A stretch of DNA of 64,000 bases from Myxococcaceae bacterium. GTDB taxonomy: Bacteria > Myxococcota_A > Polyangia > Polyangiales > Ga0077539. Positions 35,167 to 44,872 of the stretch are shown here, piece after piece. The position numbers and the translations under genes are program-made. The DNA is taken from the NCBI GenBank assembly GCA_004297725.1, contig SCUS01000069.1:1-64000 (forward strand). Direction: 5' to 3'. The notes under the pieces were generated by a model. The model did no database searches, was not told where the DNA came from, and saw nothing but the letters and a program-made list of their open reading frames with translations. The first letter of the stretch is position 1. Every line of letters begins with the position of its first letter.

Positions 35167-37383
35167 TCAGTTGCTCCGGTGCAGCACCTGGCCGAGGGTC
35201 TTGGCCCCGGTGAGGTCGACCTTCGGGGCCTTGATCGAGATCGCCCCCGACGAAGACAGCTTGATCACGCAGGCCCCCGCCAGCACCGTGATGCTGCTCT
35301 TCGCCTCGATCACCGCGTCCGAGGCCTTCACGCTCACCCCTCCCCCCGCGGTGAGCGCCAGCGCCGCGCCCGCCGTGTCGGTGCGGCTGCCGCTGCACTT
35401 GATGATCTCCGCCGCGGCCGTCTCCGTGTAGGCCGCCGAGCAGCTCACGGAGATCTGCTTCGCCCGGATGAGCTCCACCGCCCCCACCATCAGCTTGCGA
35501 GAGCCCCCGGCGTCGCTGGTGTTCGACCGGCCGCACACCTCGATCAGCGCCGCGCCCACCTTCGTCGTCGCGCTCCCCACCACGTTGCGGTTGTACCCGG
35601 CGATGGCCGTCACGCACTGCATCCCTCCCACGGTGCGAGACAGCGAGCCCTGAACCTGCTCGGAGAGGTCTCCGCCCACGGTGAGCAGCCTCGCCGCCCC
35701 CACGGTGGTGCTCGCGCTCCCTCCCACGTTCTCCCCGAGCGTGCCTCCCACGTTGAGCGACTGCGACCCTCCCACGCTCAGCGTGCGGGCGCCCCCCACC
35801 TGCCGCTGGTGCACCGTGCCGACGCTCATGGAGTGGTTGCCCCCGATGGTCACCGACTCGTCGTGGTCGGTGTGCCAGACGCCGTCGTGCTCGATGGAGA
35901 CGGTCATGTCCTTCGAGGCGTTGAGGAAGATCTCCTCCTCCCCGGCGCCGTCCTCGAAGCGCATCTCGTTCGCCCCGGGGCCTCCACCCGTGGTGGCGGT
36001 CTGCATCGAGGTGCGCGTCGCGTTGTCCGGCAGCGCATACGGCACCGACAGCTCGACGTTGTACAGGTGCCCGCTCACGAAGGGCCGGTCGCGCTCGCCG
36101 AGCTCGTGGTCGACCACCACCTCGAAGTCCTTGCGGGGGTGCATCATCGCGCCGCCCAGCATCGCCTGCCCCACGCGCATCCAGGTCGAGCTGCGGTCGT
36201 CCGTCGGGCGCGATCGGTCCCACGGGAAGCGCACCTTCACCCTGCCGTAATCGTCCGTGTGGATCTCCTCCCCCGAAGGCGTCGTCACCCAGGCTACGAC
36301 CGGCCCGCTGGTCTCCTTCGCGGGCGCTGCTCCGTGGGGCCTCCACGCCGCCTCGCGGGTCCTCGCCTCCCAGCGGCACGCGTGGCTCGTCTCGGTCACC
36401 CCGTCTCGCCGCGTGACCGCCCCCTCGTGCTCCGTGCGCGTCACCACCAGCGCCCCGTTGAGCGAGGACCTCGGGTGGCCCTCCACCGAGAAGCGACGAC
36501 CGGGCTCCAGCAGGTAGCAGTCGCTCAGCCCCGAGAGCCTGTGACAGCGGGATCGCAGCCGCTCCAGCGCCTCCTGCGCTCGCCGCCTCCCCTCCGAGAC
36601 GTCGGTGAAGCCGCCGGGGTGGTCGTAGTGCTCGTGCCCTGCGTCCCTCGGAGCGCGAGCCTCCGCCGTCAGGTCGAGCGAGGGGCGCGTCAGGTCGTAG
36701 TCGCGGCGCACCACCCCCTCGAAGGACACGGCGCGCGTCTCCCGCACGTCCCACACGACGTTCTCCGAGAGCTGCGTCGAGGCGCGGTCGAGGAGCGTCT
36801 CGACCCCCTCCATGGGGGCCGTCCCGTGGTCGTCGTCGAAGAAGACCACCGTGTCCTCGGACTCCTCGTGCCTCACCGCGAAGCCGATGCCCTCGTCCTG
36901 GAGCAGCCTCCGCACGAAGTCCCAGTCGGTCTCGTCATACTGCACCACGTAAGCGCGCACCGAGGGCGAGCGGGTGTTCATCCACCGGGCCATCGACCCG
37001 AGGCCCCGGCCGTCGAGCACCGCCTGCACGATGTCCTGCACCGACTTCTTCTGGAAGATCCTGCTGTCTCGCGCGTGCTTGAGGGTGAGCACCCTCGCGC
37101 CCACCAGCGCCCTCAGCGACCCTCGGCCATCGGCGTCCCTCACGCTGCCGTCGGCCTCCAGCACCACGCCGTGGAAGTACCTCGTCGCGTCCCGATCGGC
37201 GCTCAGCCGCAGCGAGGCCTTCCTGCCGATGAGCGAGAGCGCGTCCACCGGCTCGGAGAGCCCCACCTCGACCTCCAGGGTCGACCCCTCGGAGAGCGCC
37301 TCGCGGGCGACGAAGCGCATCACCGACGCCGGGCCCGCGAGCCCGTCGATCTCCAACGCGAAGGCCATCCCCGCTGCGGTCAT
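35167..37383 (-). CDS. vgrG: VgrG (TssI) spike protein 2
   Basis: The 738-residue VgrG has the YVVQYDETDWDFVRRLLQDEGI motif, GRVKVRFPWDRSRP, STWMRVGQAMLGGAM and a beta-helical C-terminus full of TVGG-type repeats. It differs from its neighbours in N-terminal residues, so it is a separate copy, not a recent duplicate. It lies 22 bp after the third vgrG and 1 bp before the first, within one transcription unit. Confidence 0.93.
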   Translation of the reverse strand: MTAAGMAFALEIDGLAGPASVMRFVAREALSEGSTLEVEVGLSEPVDALSLIGRKASLRLSADRDATRYFHGVVLEADGSVRDADGRGSLRALVGARVLTLKHARDSRIFQKKSVQDIVQAVLDGRGLGSMARWMNTRSPSVRAYVVQYDETDWDFVRRLLQDEGIGFAVRHEESEDTVVFFDDDHGTAPMEGVETLLDRASTQLSENVVWDVRETRAVSFEGVVRRDYDLTRPSLDLTAEARAPRDAGHEHYDHPGGFTDVSEGRRRAQEALERLRSRCHRLSGLSDCYLLEPGRRFSVEGHPRSSLNGALVVTRTEHEGAVTRRDGVTETSHACRWEARTREAAWRPHGAAPAKETSGPVVAWVTTPSGEEIHTDDYGRVKVRFPWDRSRPTDDRSSTWMRVGQAMLGGAMMHPRKDFEVVVDHELGERDRPFVSGHLYNVELSVPYALPDNATRTSMQTATTGGGPGANEMRFEDGAGEEEIFLNASKDMTVSIEHDGVWHTDHDESVTIGGNHSMSVGTVHQRQVGGARTLSVGGSQSLNVGGTLGENVGGSASTTVGAARLLTVGGDLSEQVQGSLSRTVGGMQCVTAIAGYNRNVVGSATTKVGAALIEVCGRSNTSDAGGSRKLMVGAVELIRAKQISVSCSAAYTETAAAEIIKCSGSRTDTAGAALALTAGGGVSVKASDAVIEAKSSITVLAGACVIKLSSSGAISIKAPKVDLTGAKTLGQVLHRSN

Positions 37384-37405
37384 CGTTCCCCCTCTCCCGT
37401 CGCCC

Positions 37406-39625
37406 TCAGCCCTTGTAGTTGATGCGCCCCTTGAGGGTGATCGACGCGGTGCCCTTCACGGCCAGCGACGGTCCCTCGAAGGTCACCTTGCCGCCGCGGG
37501 CGATCAGCTTGCCCCCGCCCGCGGAGAGCGTGAGCCCGCCGGGGACGGTGATCACCACCGCGCGCGCGCCGAGCGTGAAGGCCCCACCGCACTTCGACAC
37601 GAAGGGGCCGCCCACCGTGAAGGCCAGCGCCCCCTTGGCGTTGGCGGTGATGTCCCCGCCCACCTTCTCCATCACGGCGCCGGTGACCAGGGTCTTGCTC
37701 CCTCCGATCACCTCGGAGTGGCCCTTCGCGGTCACCTCGACGCGGGCCCCGCCGATGGTCTCCTCCCGAGATCCCCCGACGGACTCCGCGATCACCGTGG
37801 CGCTGTTGATCATCTGCACCGCGCCGACGCTGCGCGACGCGCTGCCGTTGAAGGTCTCGCTCACCTTGTTGGCGAGCACCATCATCATCCCGCCGATGTC
37901 CTCGGTGCGCGACCCGTTGACCGTCACGCTCTGGTTCCTGGCGACCTTCCAGGTGTCCGTGGCGCCGATGGAGACGGTGCGCGAGGCGTTGGTCTCCAGG
38001 GCCGTGTCGCCCGTCACGCTGGTCGACTGGTTGCCCGCGACGGAGACCTCCTCGGTCTTCGCCACGCTGGCCGTGCGGGTGAGCGTCACCTGCTCGGTCG
38101 CGTCGACGGTCACCTGCTCGGTGAGGTCGTGCGAGGCGTGCAGCGCGAAGTCCCGGCTCGCGTGCACGAAGAACATCATCCCCCCGTTGCCGTCCTGCAG
38201 CCGGAGCTCGTTGGTGCCTGCCCCGCCGGGGTAGGTCGAGGTCTGCCAGGCGCCCTGGGTCTTCTCTCCGGGCAGCCCGTAGGGCGGCATCGTCTCCTGG
38301 TTGTAGAGCTTCTGGAGCACCACCGGCCGGTCGGGGTCGCCGTTCTCGAAGCCCACGTCGACCTCCCAGCCCACGCGAGGGATCATCATCGCGCCCGCGG
38401 TGTTGGCCTGCTGCACCCGCATCCAGCAGGTCGCCCGATCGTCCACCGACCCTTCGCGGTCCCAGTAGAAGTGGACCTTCACCCGGCCCTGCTCGTCGAC
38501 GTGGATCTCCTCCCCGGGCGGACCGGCGATCACCGCGCTCTCCTTGCCCGCCACGCGAGGCCTCGGGGTGACCCTCGCCGAGCGGTACGGAACGCTCGCC
38601 GGGATGGCCTCGAAGCGCACCTGCAGGCTCTGCCGACCGGCCTCGTCGGGGTGCCTCGCGGGGTCGCGGAAGTGCATCTTGAGGGAGGTCACCAGCCACG
38701 GCTGACAGAGGTGATCGGGCCTCGCTCCCTCCAGGGTGAAGCGCCTCCCGGGAGCCAGTCGCAGGCAGTTGGAGCGCCCCCGCAGCACGTTGCGCGCGGC
38801 GACCTGGGCCTCGCGGCGGTCGCGGGCGCGGCGGCCTCCGTCGCGGGTGTCGGCGAAGCCGCCGGGGTACTCGTGGCGGAAGCGCGTGGGGCCGTCGTCG
38901 CCTCGCGCCTCGGCCTCGAGCACGCGGGTGGGGTTCTCCTGGTTCCAGTCGTGGGTGATGTGGACGTCGGAGCGGAGCTGCGAGGCGAAGACCAGGTCGC
39001 TCACGCACTCCCGGGCGACGTGCTCGGTCTTCGAGAAGACCATGCGGGACTCGCCCTCGAGGTCGGAGAAGGCCGCCGCGGAGTCGCCGAGGCGCATCAC
39101 ATGGCGGCCGGGCGAGTGCTCGAAGGCGTAGAAGATCCCTTCGTCTTCGAGCAGGCGGGAGACGAAGTCGAACTCCGTCTCGCGGTACTGCACGCAGTAC
39201 GCGCGAGGGGGATAGCTGCGGGTGGTGGCCCAGGCCACGTCGTCGTCGGTGAGCCCCGCGTCGCGGAGCACCCGGCGGACCACCCCGGTCGCGTCGAGGT
39301 CCTGGAAGATGCGGCTGCGGTGTCGGAAGCGGAGCCCGGAGACCCTGGGTCGCAGCGTGAGCTGGTAGACCCAGCGGCCGTCGAGACCGCCCACGAAGGA
39401 GGCCTCCTCGACGACGCCGTGCCACGCCCGGGGCTCGGAGTCGGCCTCGGCGAGGTAGACCGTGGCGCCCGTCCAGAGAAGGGCCTCGAGGTCGGCGTCG
39501 GGGGTGTCGAGGGCCACCTCCACCGAGAGGGTGAAGGGGCGGGAGAGAGCGTCGTCGAGGCGGAGGTCCCACACCTCGCCGGCCCCCGGCTGCGCGTCCA
39601 ACTCGATCCAGCTTCGAGCGTGCAC
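37406..39625 (-). CDS. vgrG: VgrG (TssI) spike protein 3
   Basis: The open frame runs upstream to 40342, but that portion overlaps the lipoprotein gene in another frame. The GTG at 39625 (HARSWIELD follows) gives a 739-residue protein, matching the 738 of copy 2. It shows RIFQDLDATGVVRRVLRDAG, YCVQYRETEFDFVSRLLEDEGI, GRVKVHFYWDREGS, IPRVGWEVDVGFENGDPDRP and a beta-helix C-terminus. It is the first gene of the T6SS delivery operon. The ribosome binding site is weak, so the start is the least certain point. Confidence 0.85.
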   Translation of the reverse strand: MHARSWIELDAQPGAGEVWDLRLDDALSRPFTLSVEVALDTPDADLEALLWTGATVYLAEADSEPRAWHGVVEEASFVGGLDGRWVYQLTLRPRVSGLRFRHRSRIFQDLDATGVVRRVLRDAGLTDDDVAWATTRSYPPRAYCVQYRETEFDFVSRLLEDEGIFYAFEHSPGRHVMRLGDSAAAFSDLEGESRMVFSKTEHVARECVSDLVFASQLRSDVHITHDWNQENPTRVLEAEARGDDGPTRFRHEYPGGFADTRDGGRRARDRREAQVAARNVLRGRSNCLRLAPGRRFTLEGARPDHLCQPWLVTSLKMHFRDPARHPDEAGRQSLQVRFEAIPASVPYRSARVTPRPRVAGKESAVIAGPPGEEIHVDEQGRVKVHFYWDREGSVDDRATCWMRVQQANTAGAMMIPRVGWEVDVGFENGDPDRPVVLQKLYNQETMPPYGLPGEKTQGAWQTSTYPGGAGTNELRLQDGNGGMMFFVHASRDFALHASHDLTEQVTVDATEQVTLTRTASVAKTEEVSVAGNQSTSVTGDTALETNASRTVSIGATDTWKVARNQSVTVNGSRTEDIGGMMMVLANKVSETFNGSASRSVGAVQMINSATVIAESVGGSREETIGGARVEVTAKGHSEVIGGSKTLVTGAVMEKVGGDITANAKGALAFTVGGPFVSKCGGAFTLGARAVVITVPGGLTLSAGGGKLIARGGKVTFEGPSLAVKGTASITLKGRINYKG

Positions 39626-39663
39626 GGAGTGCTTTGTACCACCCTCAAGGGCGGCGGGCTTTT

Positions 39664-40536
39664 CTACTGCGCCTGGAGCCCCCACGGGGGCGACGCGTTC
39701 ACCAGCACCCCCGCGCGGCAGCGGATCGCCACCTGGTTGAAGCGCACCCCTGCCTTGTGCGCGCTCAGCACGTAGTCCCCCGCCGGCACGTTGAGGAAGA
39801 GCACTCCCCCGTCGAGGCTGGTCTCCGTAAGCTCCCTCGCCGGGACGATCGCGCTCGCGCTGAGGTAGCGGAAGTACACCGGCCCCGCAGAGGCCGGCAG
39901 CGGCGGGTCGATGGTCACCGTCGCCCCGACCTCTCCGTGACCACCAGGGTCGTAGGTGCCGCGGTAGGCCGCCGCGACCACCGTCGTCGCGATCTGGCAG
40001 CGGTCGGGCTCCGGGGTGATGCGGAGGTACTGCGCCAGCACCCGGAAGATCCCGTTGGTGGGCGACTGGAAGCCCACCCGCTCCAGGCCCTCGGGCGCGA
40101 CGAGCAGCGTGGAGGTCTGCACGGGCCAGTGGTTTTCGTGGTGCATCTCCAGGGTCACCCGCTCGCCGGGGGTGAAGCCCGTGAACGCGTAGGCCCCGTC
40201 GGAGCCGGTGCGAGCGCACCAGCCCGGGTGCTCCAGCACCGTGACCACCGCGTCGCGCACCGGGCCCCCGTTCGGACCGAAGATGTGCCCGTGCCCTCGC
40301 ACCGCGACCCCGCCGTCGCCGCCGTTCACCGGCGAGGGACACGAGGGGATCACCCGCCCGCTGTCCACCGGCTCCGGGGGAAGGTCCTCCGCGGGAGCGT
40401 CCACCGTCGAGGGTGCGTCGAGCGCGTCCACCACCGCGGGAGCGTCTGCGCCCGCATCGAGCGGCGGCGTCGTCCCGTCGCTACAGCCCGCGAGCCACCC
40501 CAGCACGAAGACCCCGATGATCCATTGGCGCTGCAT
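39664..40536 (-). CDS. Lipoprotein with carboxypeptidase-regulatory-like domain
   Basis: The ATG at 40536 begins a lipoprotein signal with lipobox LAGC (mature N-terminus CSDG). The 290-residue protein has an Asp/Ala/Pro linker. A carboxypeptidase-D-regulatory-like beta sandwich follows (GHIFGPNGGPVRDAVVTVLE, GSDGAYAFTGFTPGERVTLEM), then a second region with YDPGGHGEVGATVTI. It is transcribed away from mntP. Likely an outer-membrane surface protein; ligand unknown. Confidence 0.75.
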   Translation of the reverse strand: MQRQWIIGVFVLGWLAGCSDGTTPPLDAGADAPAVVDALDAPSTVDAPAEDLPPEPVDSGRVIPSCPSPVNGGDGGVAVRGHGHIFGPNGGPVRDAVVTVLEHPGWCARTGSDGAYAFTGFTPGERVTLEMHHENHWPVQTSTLLVAPEGLERVGFQSPTNGIFRVLAQYLRITPEPDRCQIATTVVAAAYRGTYDPGGHGEVGATVTIDPPLPASAGPVYFRYLSASAIVPARELTETSLDGGVLFLNVPAGDYVLSAHKAGVRFNQVAIRCRAGVLVNASPPWGLQAQ

Positions 40537-40592
40537 CGGGGAGGCACGCTCGCCCGTGAGGGGGATGCCTTGCAAGGTGATAGCGTGCGCCC

Positions 40593-41165
40593 GTGACCTT
40601 CCAGGCGATCGTGCTGCTGGCCCTGGGCCTTGCGATGGATGCCACCGCGGTCGCGGCGGCCCGAGGCCTCGCGGCGCCCCGGCTGCGCGCCCGCGACGTC
40701 GCGCTGGTGGCGGCCCTCTTCGGCGGCTTCCAGGCCCTGATGCCGCTGATCGGGTGGTTCGTCGGACAGGGCGTGGGGCCCCTGATCGAGCGGTGGCACC
40801 ACTGGGTGGTCTTCGTCCTCCTCGGGGCCATCGGCGCGAAGATGCTCTGGGAGGCGCGCGAGGCCGCGGACGAGAGCGACATCCGCAGCGACCGCGACGT
40901 GTTCGACCTCCGGGTGATGCTGCTGCTCGCGGTGGCCACCAGCATCGACGCCCTCGGGGTCGGGGTCACCCTCCCCCTGCTGCGCGCCCCGCTGCTGCTC
41001 TCGGTGGTCACCATCGGCGTCGTCACGGCGGCGCTCAGCGTCCTCGGCCTCTACGCCGGGCGCCGCTTCGGGTCGGCGCTGGGTCGCAAGCTCGACGTCG
41101 TCGGGGGTCTGGTGCTCATCGGCCTGGGCGCCAGGACCCTCCTCGAGCACTTCCATCGCGCCTGA
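40593..41165 (+). CDS. mntP: Manganese efflux pump MntP
   Basis: The 190-residue protein has six membrane helices in two repeats with the paired acidic motifs LAMDATAVA and ATSIDALGVGV, diagnostic of MntP. It exports Mn2+ across the inner membrane. The start is GTG. The short 56-bp upstream gap to the divergent lipoprotein contains a perfect 10-bp palindrome CCTTGCAAGG (40568-40577). It is too short for a yybP-ykoY Mn riboswitch. Confidence 0.92.
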   Translation: MTFQAIVLLALGLAMDATAVAAARGLAAPRLRARDVALVAALFGGFQALMPLIGWFVGQGVGPLIERWHHWVVFVLLGAIGAKMLWEAREAADESDIRSDRDVFDLRVMLLLAVATSIDALGVGVTLPLLRAPLLLSVVTIGVVTAALSVLGLYAGRRFGSALGRKLDVVGGLVLIGLGARTLLEHFHRA

Positions 41166-41221
41166 TCGCTCGACCCTCCCTCGGCCCTCCACACCCCCCC
41201 TCTCACCAAAGGACCGCCTCG

Positions 41222-42487
41222 ATGACCCGCCTCGCCCCGCGCCTCGCCCCTGCCGCCGCGCTGGCGCTTCTGGCGGTCGTCGCGACCGGCTGCCGCAAGG
41301 CCGCGCCGCCGCCGCCTCCGGACGCGGGTCCGGTGGCCTCGCTCAGCGCCCGCTGCGAGCGCCGCGACTTCTCCGCGTGCGACTCGCTCGGCGACCGCTA
41401 CGAGCGGGGAGCGGGCGTCACCCAGGACGACGCGCGCGCCGCCGCGCTCTACCGCCGCGCCTGCGACGGGGGCTTCGCCGGGGGGTGCACCCACCTCGGC
41501 TGGCTCGTCGAGTCGGGCCGCGGCGTGGGGCGCGACCCCGCCGCCGCCGCGACGCTCTACCGCCGCGCCTGCGACGGACGCCACCTCCGCGGCTGCACCA
41601 ACCTGGGCTGGCTCCTCGAGAACGGAACCGGCGTGACCGCCGACCTGCCCGCGGCCATCGCCCTCTACCAGCGGGCTTGCGAGGGCGACGAGGGCGTCGC
41701 GTGCGGCAACCTCGGGCGGCTCCACGCCGAGGGCGTAGGGGTCGCTCGCGACCTCGCGCAGGCCCGAACCTTCTTCACCCGGAGCTGCGACCACGGCGCC
41801 TGGGCGAGCTGCACCCGCCTGGGGTGGATGTACGAGTCGGGCGAAGGGGTCGCGGTCGACGCCGCCCAGGCCGCGGTGCGCTACCGCCGCGCCTGCGACG
41901 AGGGAGAGGCGCGAGGCTGCGTCAACCTGGGCTGGCTCTACCAGAACGGCGCCGGCGTCCCCGGGGACGCCAACCGCGCCCGGGTCCTCTACGAGCGGTC
42001 CTGCGCCCAGGGCAACGCCCTCGGCTGCGCCAACCTCGCGGGCCTCTACGAGCAGGGCATCGGCGTGGCGGTCGACCTGCCCCGCGCGGCGGCCAGCTAC
42101 GAGCGCGCCTGCGAGGCGGGCAACCACCCGGCGTGCACCACGCTGTCGACGATGTACCAGGAGGGCCGCGGGGTGACGCGCGACCTCGCCCGCGCGCTCA
42201 GCCTCGCCGAGCGGGCCTGCGAGGGAGGCAACGCGCTCGCCTGCAACAACGCGGGCTGGCTCCACAACGAGGCCCCCGGGAGGCCGCACGACCCCGTGAG
42301 GGCGCTCTCCCGCTACGCCCGCGGCTGCGAGAGCGGCAACGCCCTCGCGTGCGCCAACCTGGGATCGATGTACCAGCACGGCCTGGGCGCGGCGGTCGAC
42401 CTCCCTCGGGCCAGGGAGCTCTACAACCTGGCGTGCACCCGCGACCTGGAGATGGGCTGCCGACTGCGGGACGCGCTCCGCCGCTAG
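41222..42487 (+). CDS. Cys-rich Sel1-repeat lipoprotein (Hcp-like)
   Basis: The 421-residue protein has a lipoprotein signal (VATGC) and ten Sel1-like repeats of about 36 residues. Each has a Cys pair in the positions seen in Helicobacter cysteine-rich Hcp proteins (GCTNLGW...YRRACDGG). An eleventh partial repeat ends the chain. The Cys pairs likely form one disulphide per repeat outside the cytoplasm. Sel1 arrays bind proteins or cell-wall components; role unknown. The ATG at 41222 is chosen because it begins the signal peptide. Confidence 0.85.
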   Translation: MTRLAPRLAPAAALALLAVVATGCRKAAPPPPPDAGPVASLSARCERRDFSACDSLGDRYERGAGVTQDDARAAALYRRACDGGFAGGCTHLGWLVESGRGVGRDPAAAATLYRRACDGRHLRGCTNLGWLLENGTGVTADLPAAIALYQRACEGDEGVACGNLGRLHAEGVGVARDLAQARTFFTRSCDHGAWASCTRLGWMYESGEGVAVDAAQAAVRYRRACDEGEARGCVNLGWLYQNGAGVPGDANRARVLYERSCAQGNALGCANLAGLYEQGIGVAVDLPRAAASYERACEAGNHPACTTLSTMYQEGRGVTRDLARALSLAERACEGGNALACNNAGWLHNEAPGRPHDPVRALSRYARGCESGNALACANLGSMYQHGLGAAVDLPRARELYNLACTRDLEMGCRLRDALRR

Positions 42488-42514
42488 AGCTGGGGGACTG
42501 ATCGGTGCGGTGAG

Positions 42515-42661
42515 GGCCCCCTTCCCCGCTGCCGCGCGCCCTCACCCCCGCGGGGCGGGGGCAGGGCTCAGATGTCCGCATAACAATCACAGCGCTGTCA
42601 GGTCACGGAGCCCTGCCCCCGCCCCGCGGGGGTAGGGCGCGCGGCAGCGGGGAAGGGGGCC
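42515..42661. repeat. Near-perfect 55-bp inverted repeat between convergent genes
   Basis: The left arm 42515-42569 (55 nt) and right arm 42608-42661 (54 nt) are reverse complements apart from one missing base. They flank a 38-nt loop, which contains AACAATCACAGCGCTG. The arms are strongly G+C rich, and CCCGCGGGG lies inside each. It sits between the stops of the Sel1 and amylase genes, so it could serve as a two-way terminator, or it could be a MITE/REP-like element. Confidence 0.85.
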
Positions 42662-42703
42662 GCGCTCGCAGCTGTCGTCAGGGGCCAAGGTCGGGGGACA
42701 CTC

Positions 42704-44872
42704 TCACCGCACCCGCAGCACCCGCGCGCTGCGAGGCGCCAGCTCGACGCGGCCGCCCATCTCCGCGGGAGCGCCGTCGCGCATCAGGTCTTCGTACATC
42801 GCCGCCGGGACCTCCACCGAGCGCGCCACGTCGGCGCGGTTGAGGGCCACCACGATGTCGCGCGCCGCCATGCCGCAGCCGCCCATGCGATAGACCCAGG
42901 TGTCCTGGGTGCTGGAGAGCGTGGTGCGGCTGCCACGACCCAGCACCGGGTTGGTCGCGCGGATGCGCCCCAGCCGGCGGACCTGCGCCCGAAGCGCGAG
43001 CTGGTGGGGGTTCAGCGAGGCGTCGCTCCAGGGCATCATCCGTCGGTTGTCGGGGTCGCCCCCGCCCGCGAGGCCCACCTCGTCGCCGTAGTACATGAGC
43101 GGCACCCCGGGGTTGGTGAGCATCACCGCGAAGGCCAGTGCGAGGCGCTCGTAGGGGGGCGCGTCGGTGGGCTGGCGGAAGTCCGTCGACCAGCCGTTGG
43201 AGGGTGAGCTCCCGGCGCGGCAGTCGGCGATCTGCCGGCTCGCGAAATGGATCGCCCTCGGGATGTCATGGTTGCCGATGAAGGTGCTCATGAGGGCGGT
43301 GGTTCCGTAGAAGGAGTCGTTGCCCGAGATCCAGTCGGCGAAGCGGTCGAGGCCTCCGGCGGGGGTGAAGAGGGCCTCGCAGAGCCTTGCCTTGAAGGGG
43401 AAGTCGAACTGCCCGTCGAGCATGGTCGAGGGGTTGACGGCGCTGCGGAGCGCGCCGCGGTCGTCGTAGTTGAAGGTCTCTCCCACCAGGTAGAAGCGCC
43501 CTCCCATGGGCGAGCTCACCTCGCGGTTGATGCGGGCGCGGAGGTCGGTGAGCCAGCGCAGCGGGACGTGCTTGATGGCGTCGAGGCGCAGCCCGTCGAC
43601 CTGGTAGGTGCGCGCCCACCAGAGGGCGTCGTTGACGCTCCAGGCTCGGGCGGCGTCGTTCTCGAAGTCGAAGGGAGCGAGGTAGGAGGTGAAGGCGCAG
43701 CGGGTTCCCCAGACCGGGTCGTCCCAGAGGTTCTCCGGGCCGCAGAGACGGAAGCTCCCGCCCGAGCCGCGGGCGAACCAGTCGCGGTGCGCGCGGTAGA
43801 GCCCGCTCTCGTCGTCGACGTGCTTCATCACGTAGTCGAAGAGCACCCGCACCCCGTGGCCGCCCGGCGAGGTCGCGCCGTGCGCCGCGGCGATGAGCGC
43901 CCGGAGGTCGCCGTCGGTGCCGAGCCTGGGCTCCACCCGGGGCGCTGGCATCGGGCGCATCGGGTCGGTGTAGTCGGTGTTCTCCGGCGAGGGCCAGTAG
44001 CCGTGATAGCTGGAGTACACGTGCGGATCGGCCGCCGGATCGATCGCCGCCCCGGAGGTGTCGCGGGCCTTGTAGGGGGCCGAGAGCCAGAGCGCCGTCA
44101 CGCCCAGGTCGGCGAGGTAGGGCATGCGCGTGGTGAGCCCGGGGAGGTCGCCGCCCGCGTACTGACCGCTGGCTCCGCGGGTGGCGTCGCCGTCCGTCGC
44201 CCCGGGGACGAGGGTGCGACGGCCGTCGCCGTCGCTGAAGCGATCGACCATGGCGAAGTACATGAACGCGTCGCGCCAGTCGAAGGCCGTGACGTCGCCG
44301 CAGGAGGCCGCCGCGCCGCCGCAGACGTTGAGCACGCTGTTCTCCCCGCCGGCGCCGTCGGGGGAGCGGGTGGGGTTCATGGGGTCGGCGATCCAGCGGG
44401 TGCCGTCGATGATGAACTTGTACTCCTGGCGGCCTCGGGGCTCGACGCGGGTGGTGACGGTCCACGCGCCGTCGGCGCCTCGCGTGAGGGGGAGCGCGCC
44501 CGCGGCGGTGGTGGCGGGCCAGCGCAGCCACGAGCCGCTCAGCCACACGCTGGTGGCGCGGTCGTCGACGTAGCGGAACTGCACCTCGTTGCAAGGCGGG
44601 GGCGGCGGGGTGGGCGGGATGTCGACGCCGACCACGGCGCCGTCGGCGAGGGTGGTGGCGTTGCAGGCGCCGTCGGGCAGGCGGGCGGCGGCGTCGGGGC
44701 AGGAGCCGTCGGGGAAGTTGGGGAGGGCTCCGCGGGGGATGTCGAAGTCGGCGCCGATGTCGGGGAGCGAGGCGCCGCCGTCGATGAGGCGCGAGTTGTC
44801 GACGGCGCAGCCAGAGGAGAGCGCGGCGGAGAGGACGAGCGAGCGGGTCCACCAGCGGGGCGATGGGTTCAT
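42704..44872 (-). CDS. GH13 alpha-amylase-family lipoprotein
   Basis: The ATG at 44872 begins a lipoprotein signal (lipobox SSGC). The 722-residue protein has a starch-binding/CBM48-like early domain (VQFRYVDDRATSVWLSGSW, GRQEYKFIIDG). A GH13 barrel follows: region I VRVLFDYVMKH, region II GLRLDAIKH (nucleophile Asp), region III LVGETFN (acid Glu), region IV FIGNHDIPR. A C-terminal beta domain ends the chain. It hydrolyses alpha-glucans outside the cytoplasm. An upstream in-frame start would add 39 Pro/Arg-rich residues and is rejected. Confidence 0.9.
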   Translation of the reverse strand: MNPSPRWWTRSLVLSAALSSGCAVDNSRLIDGGASLPDIGADFDIPRGALPNFPDGSCPDAAARLPDGACNATTLADGAVVGVDIPPTPPPPPCNEVQFRYVDDRATSVWLSGSWLRWPATTAAGALPLTRGADGAWTVTTRVEPRGRQEYKFIIDGTRWIADPMNPTRSPDGAGGENSVLNVCGGAAASCGDVTAFDWRDAFMYFAMVDRFSDGDGRRTLVPGATDGDATRGASGQYAGGDLPGLTTRMPYLADLGVTALWLSAPYKARDTSGAAIDPAADPHVYSSYHGYWPSPENTDYTDPMRPMPAPRVEPRLGTDGDLRALIAAAHGATSPGGHGVRVLFDYVMKHVDDESGLYRAHRDWFARGSGGSFRLCGPENLWDDPVWGTRCAFTSYLAPFDFENDAARAWSVNDALWWARTYQVDGLRLDAIKHVPLRWLTDLRARINREVSSPMGGRFYLVGETFNYDDRGALRSAVNPSTMLDGQFDFPFKARLCEALFTPAGGLDRFADWISGNDSFYGTTALMSTFIGNHDIPRAIHFASRQIADCRAGSSPSNGWSTDFRQPTDAPPYERLALAFAVMLTNPGVPLMYYGDEVGLAGGGDPDNRRMMPWSDASLNPHQLALRAQVRRLGRIRATNPVLGRGSRTTLSSTQDTWVYRMGGCGMAARDIVVALNRADVARSVEVPAAMYEDLMRDGAPAEMGGRVELAPRSARVLRVR

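Noticed and set aside
39626-40342. Extended N-terminus of the third VgrG
   Set aside because: It is Arg/Gly-rich and lies over the lipoprotein gene in a different frame; the length from GTG 39625 matches the neighbouring VgrG.
40537-40592. Mn riboswitch before mntP
   Set aside because: The gap is only 56 bp and lacks the conserved yybP-ykoY loops.
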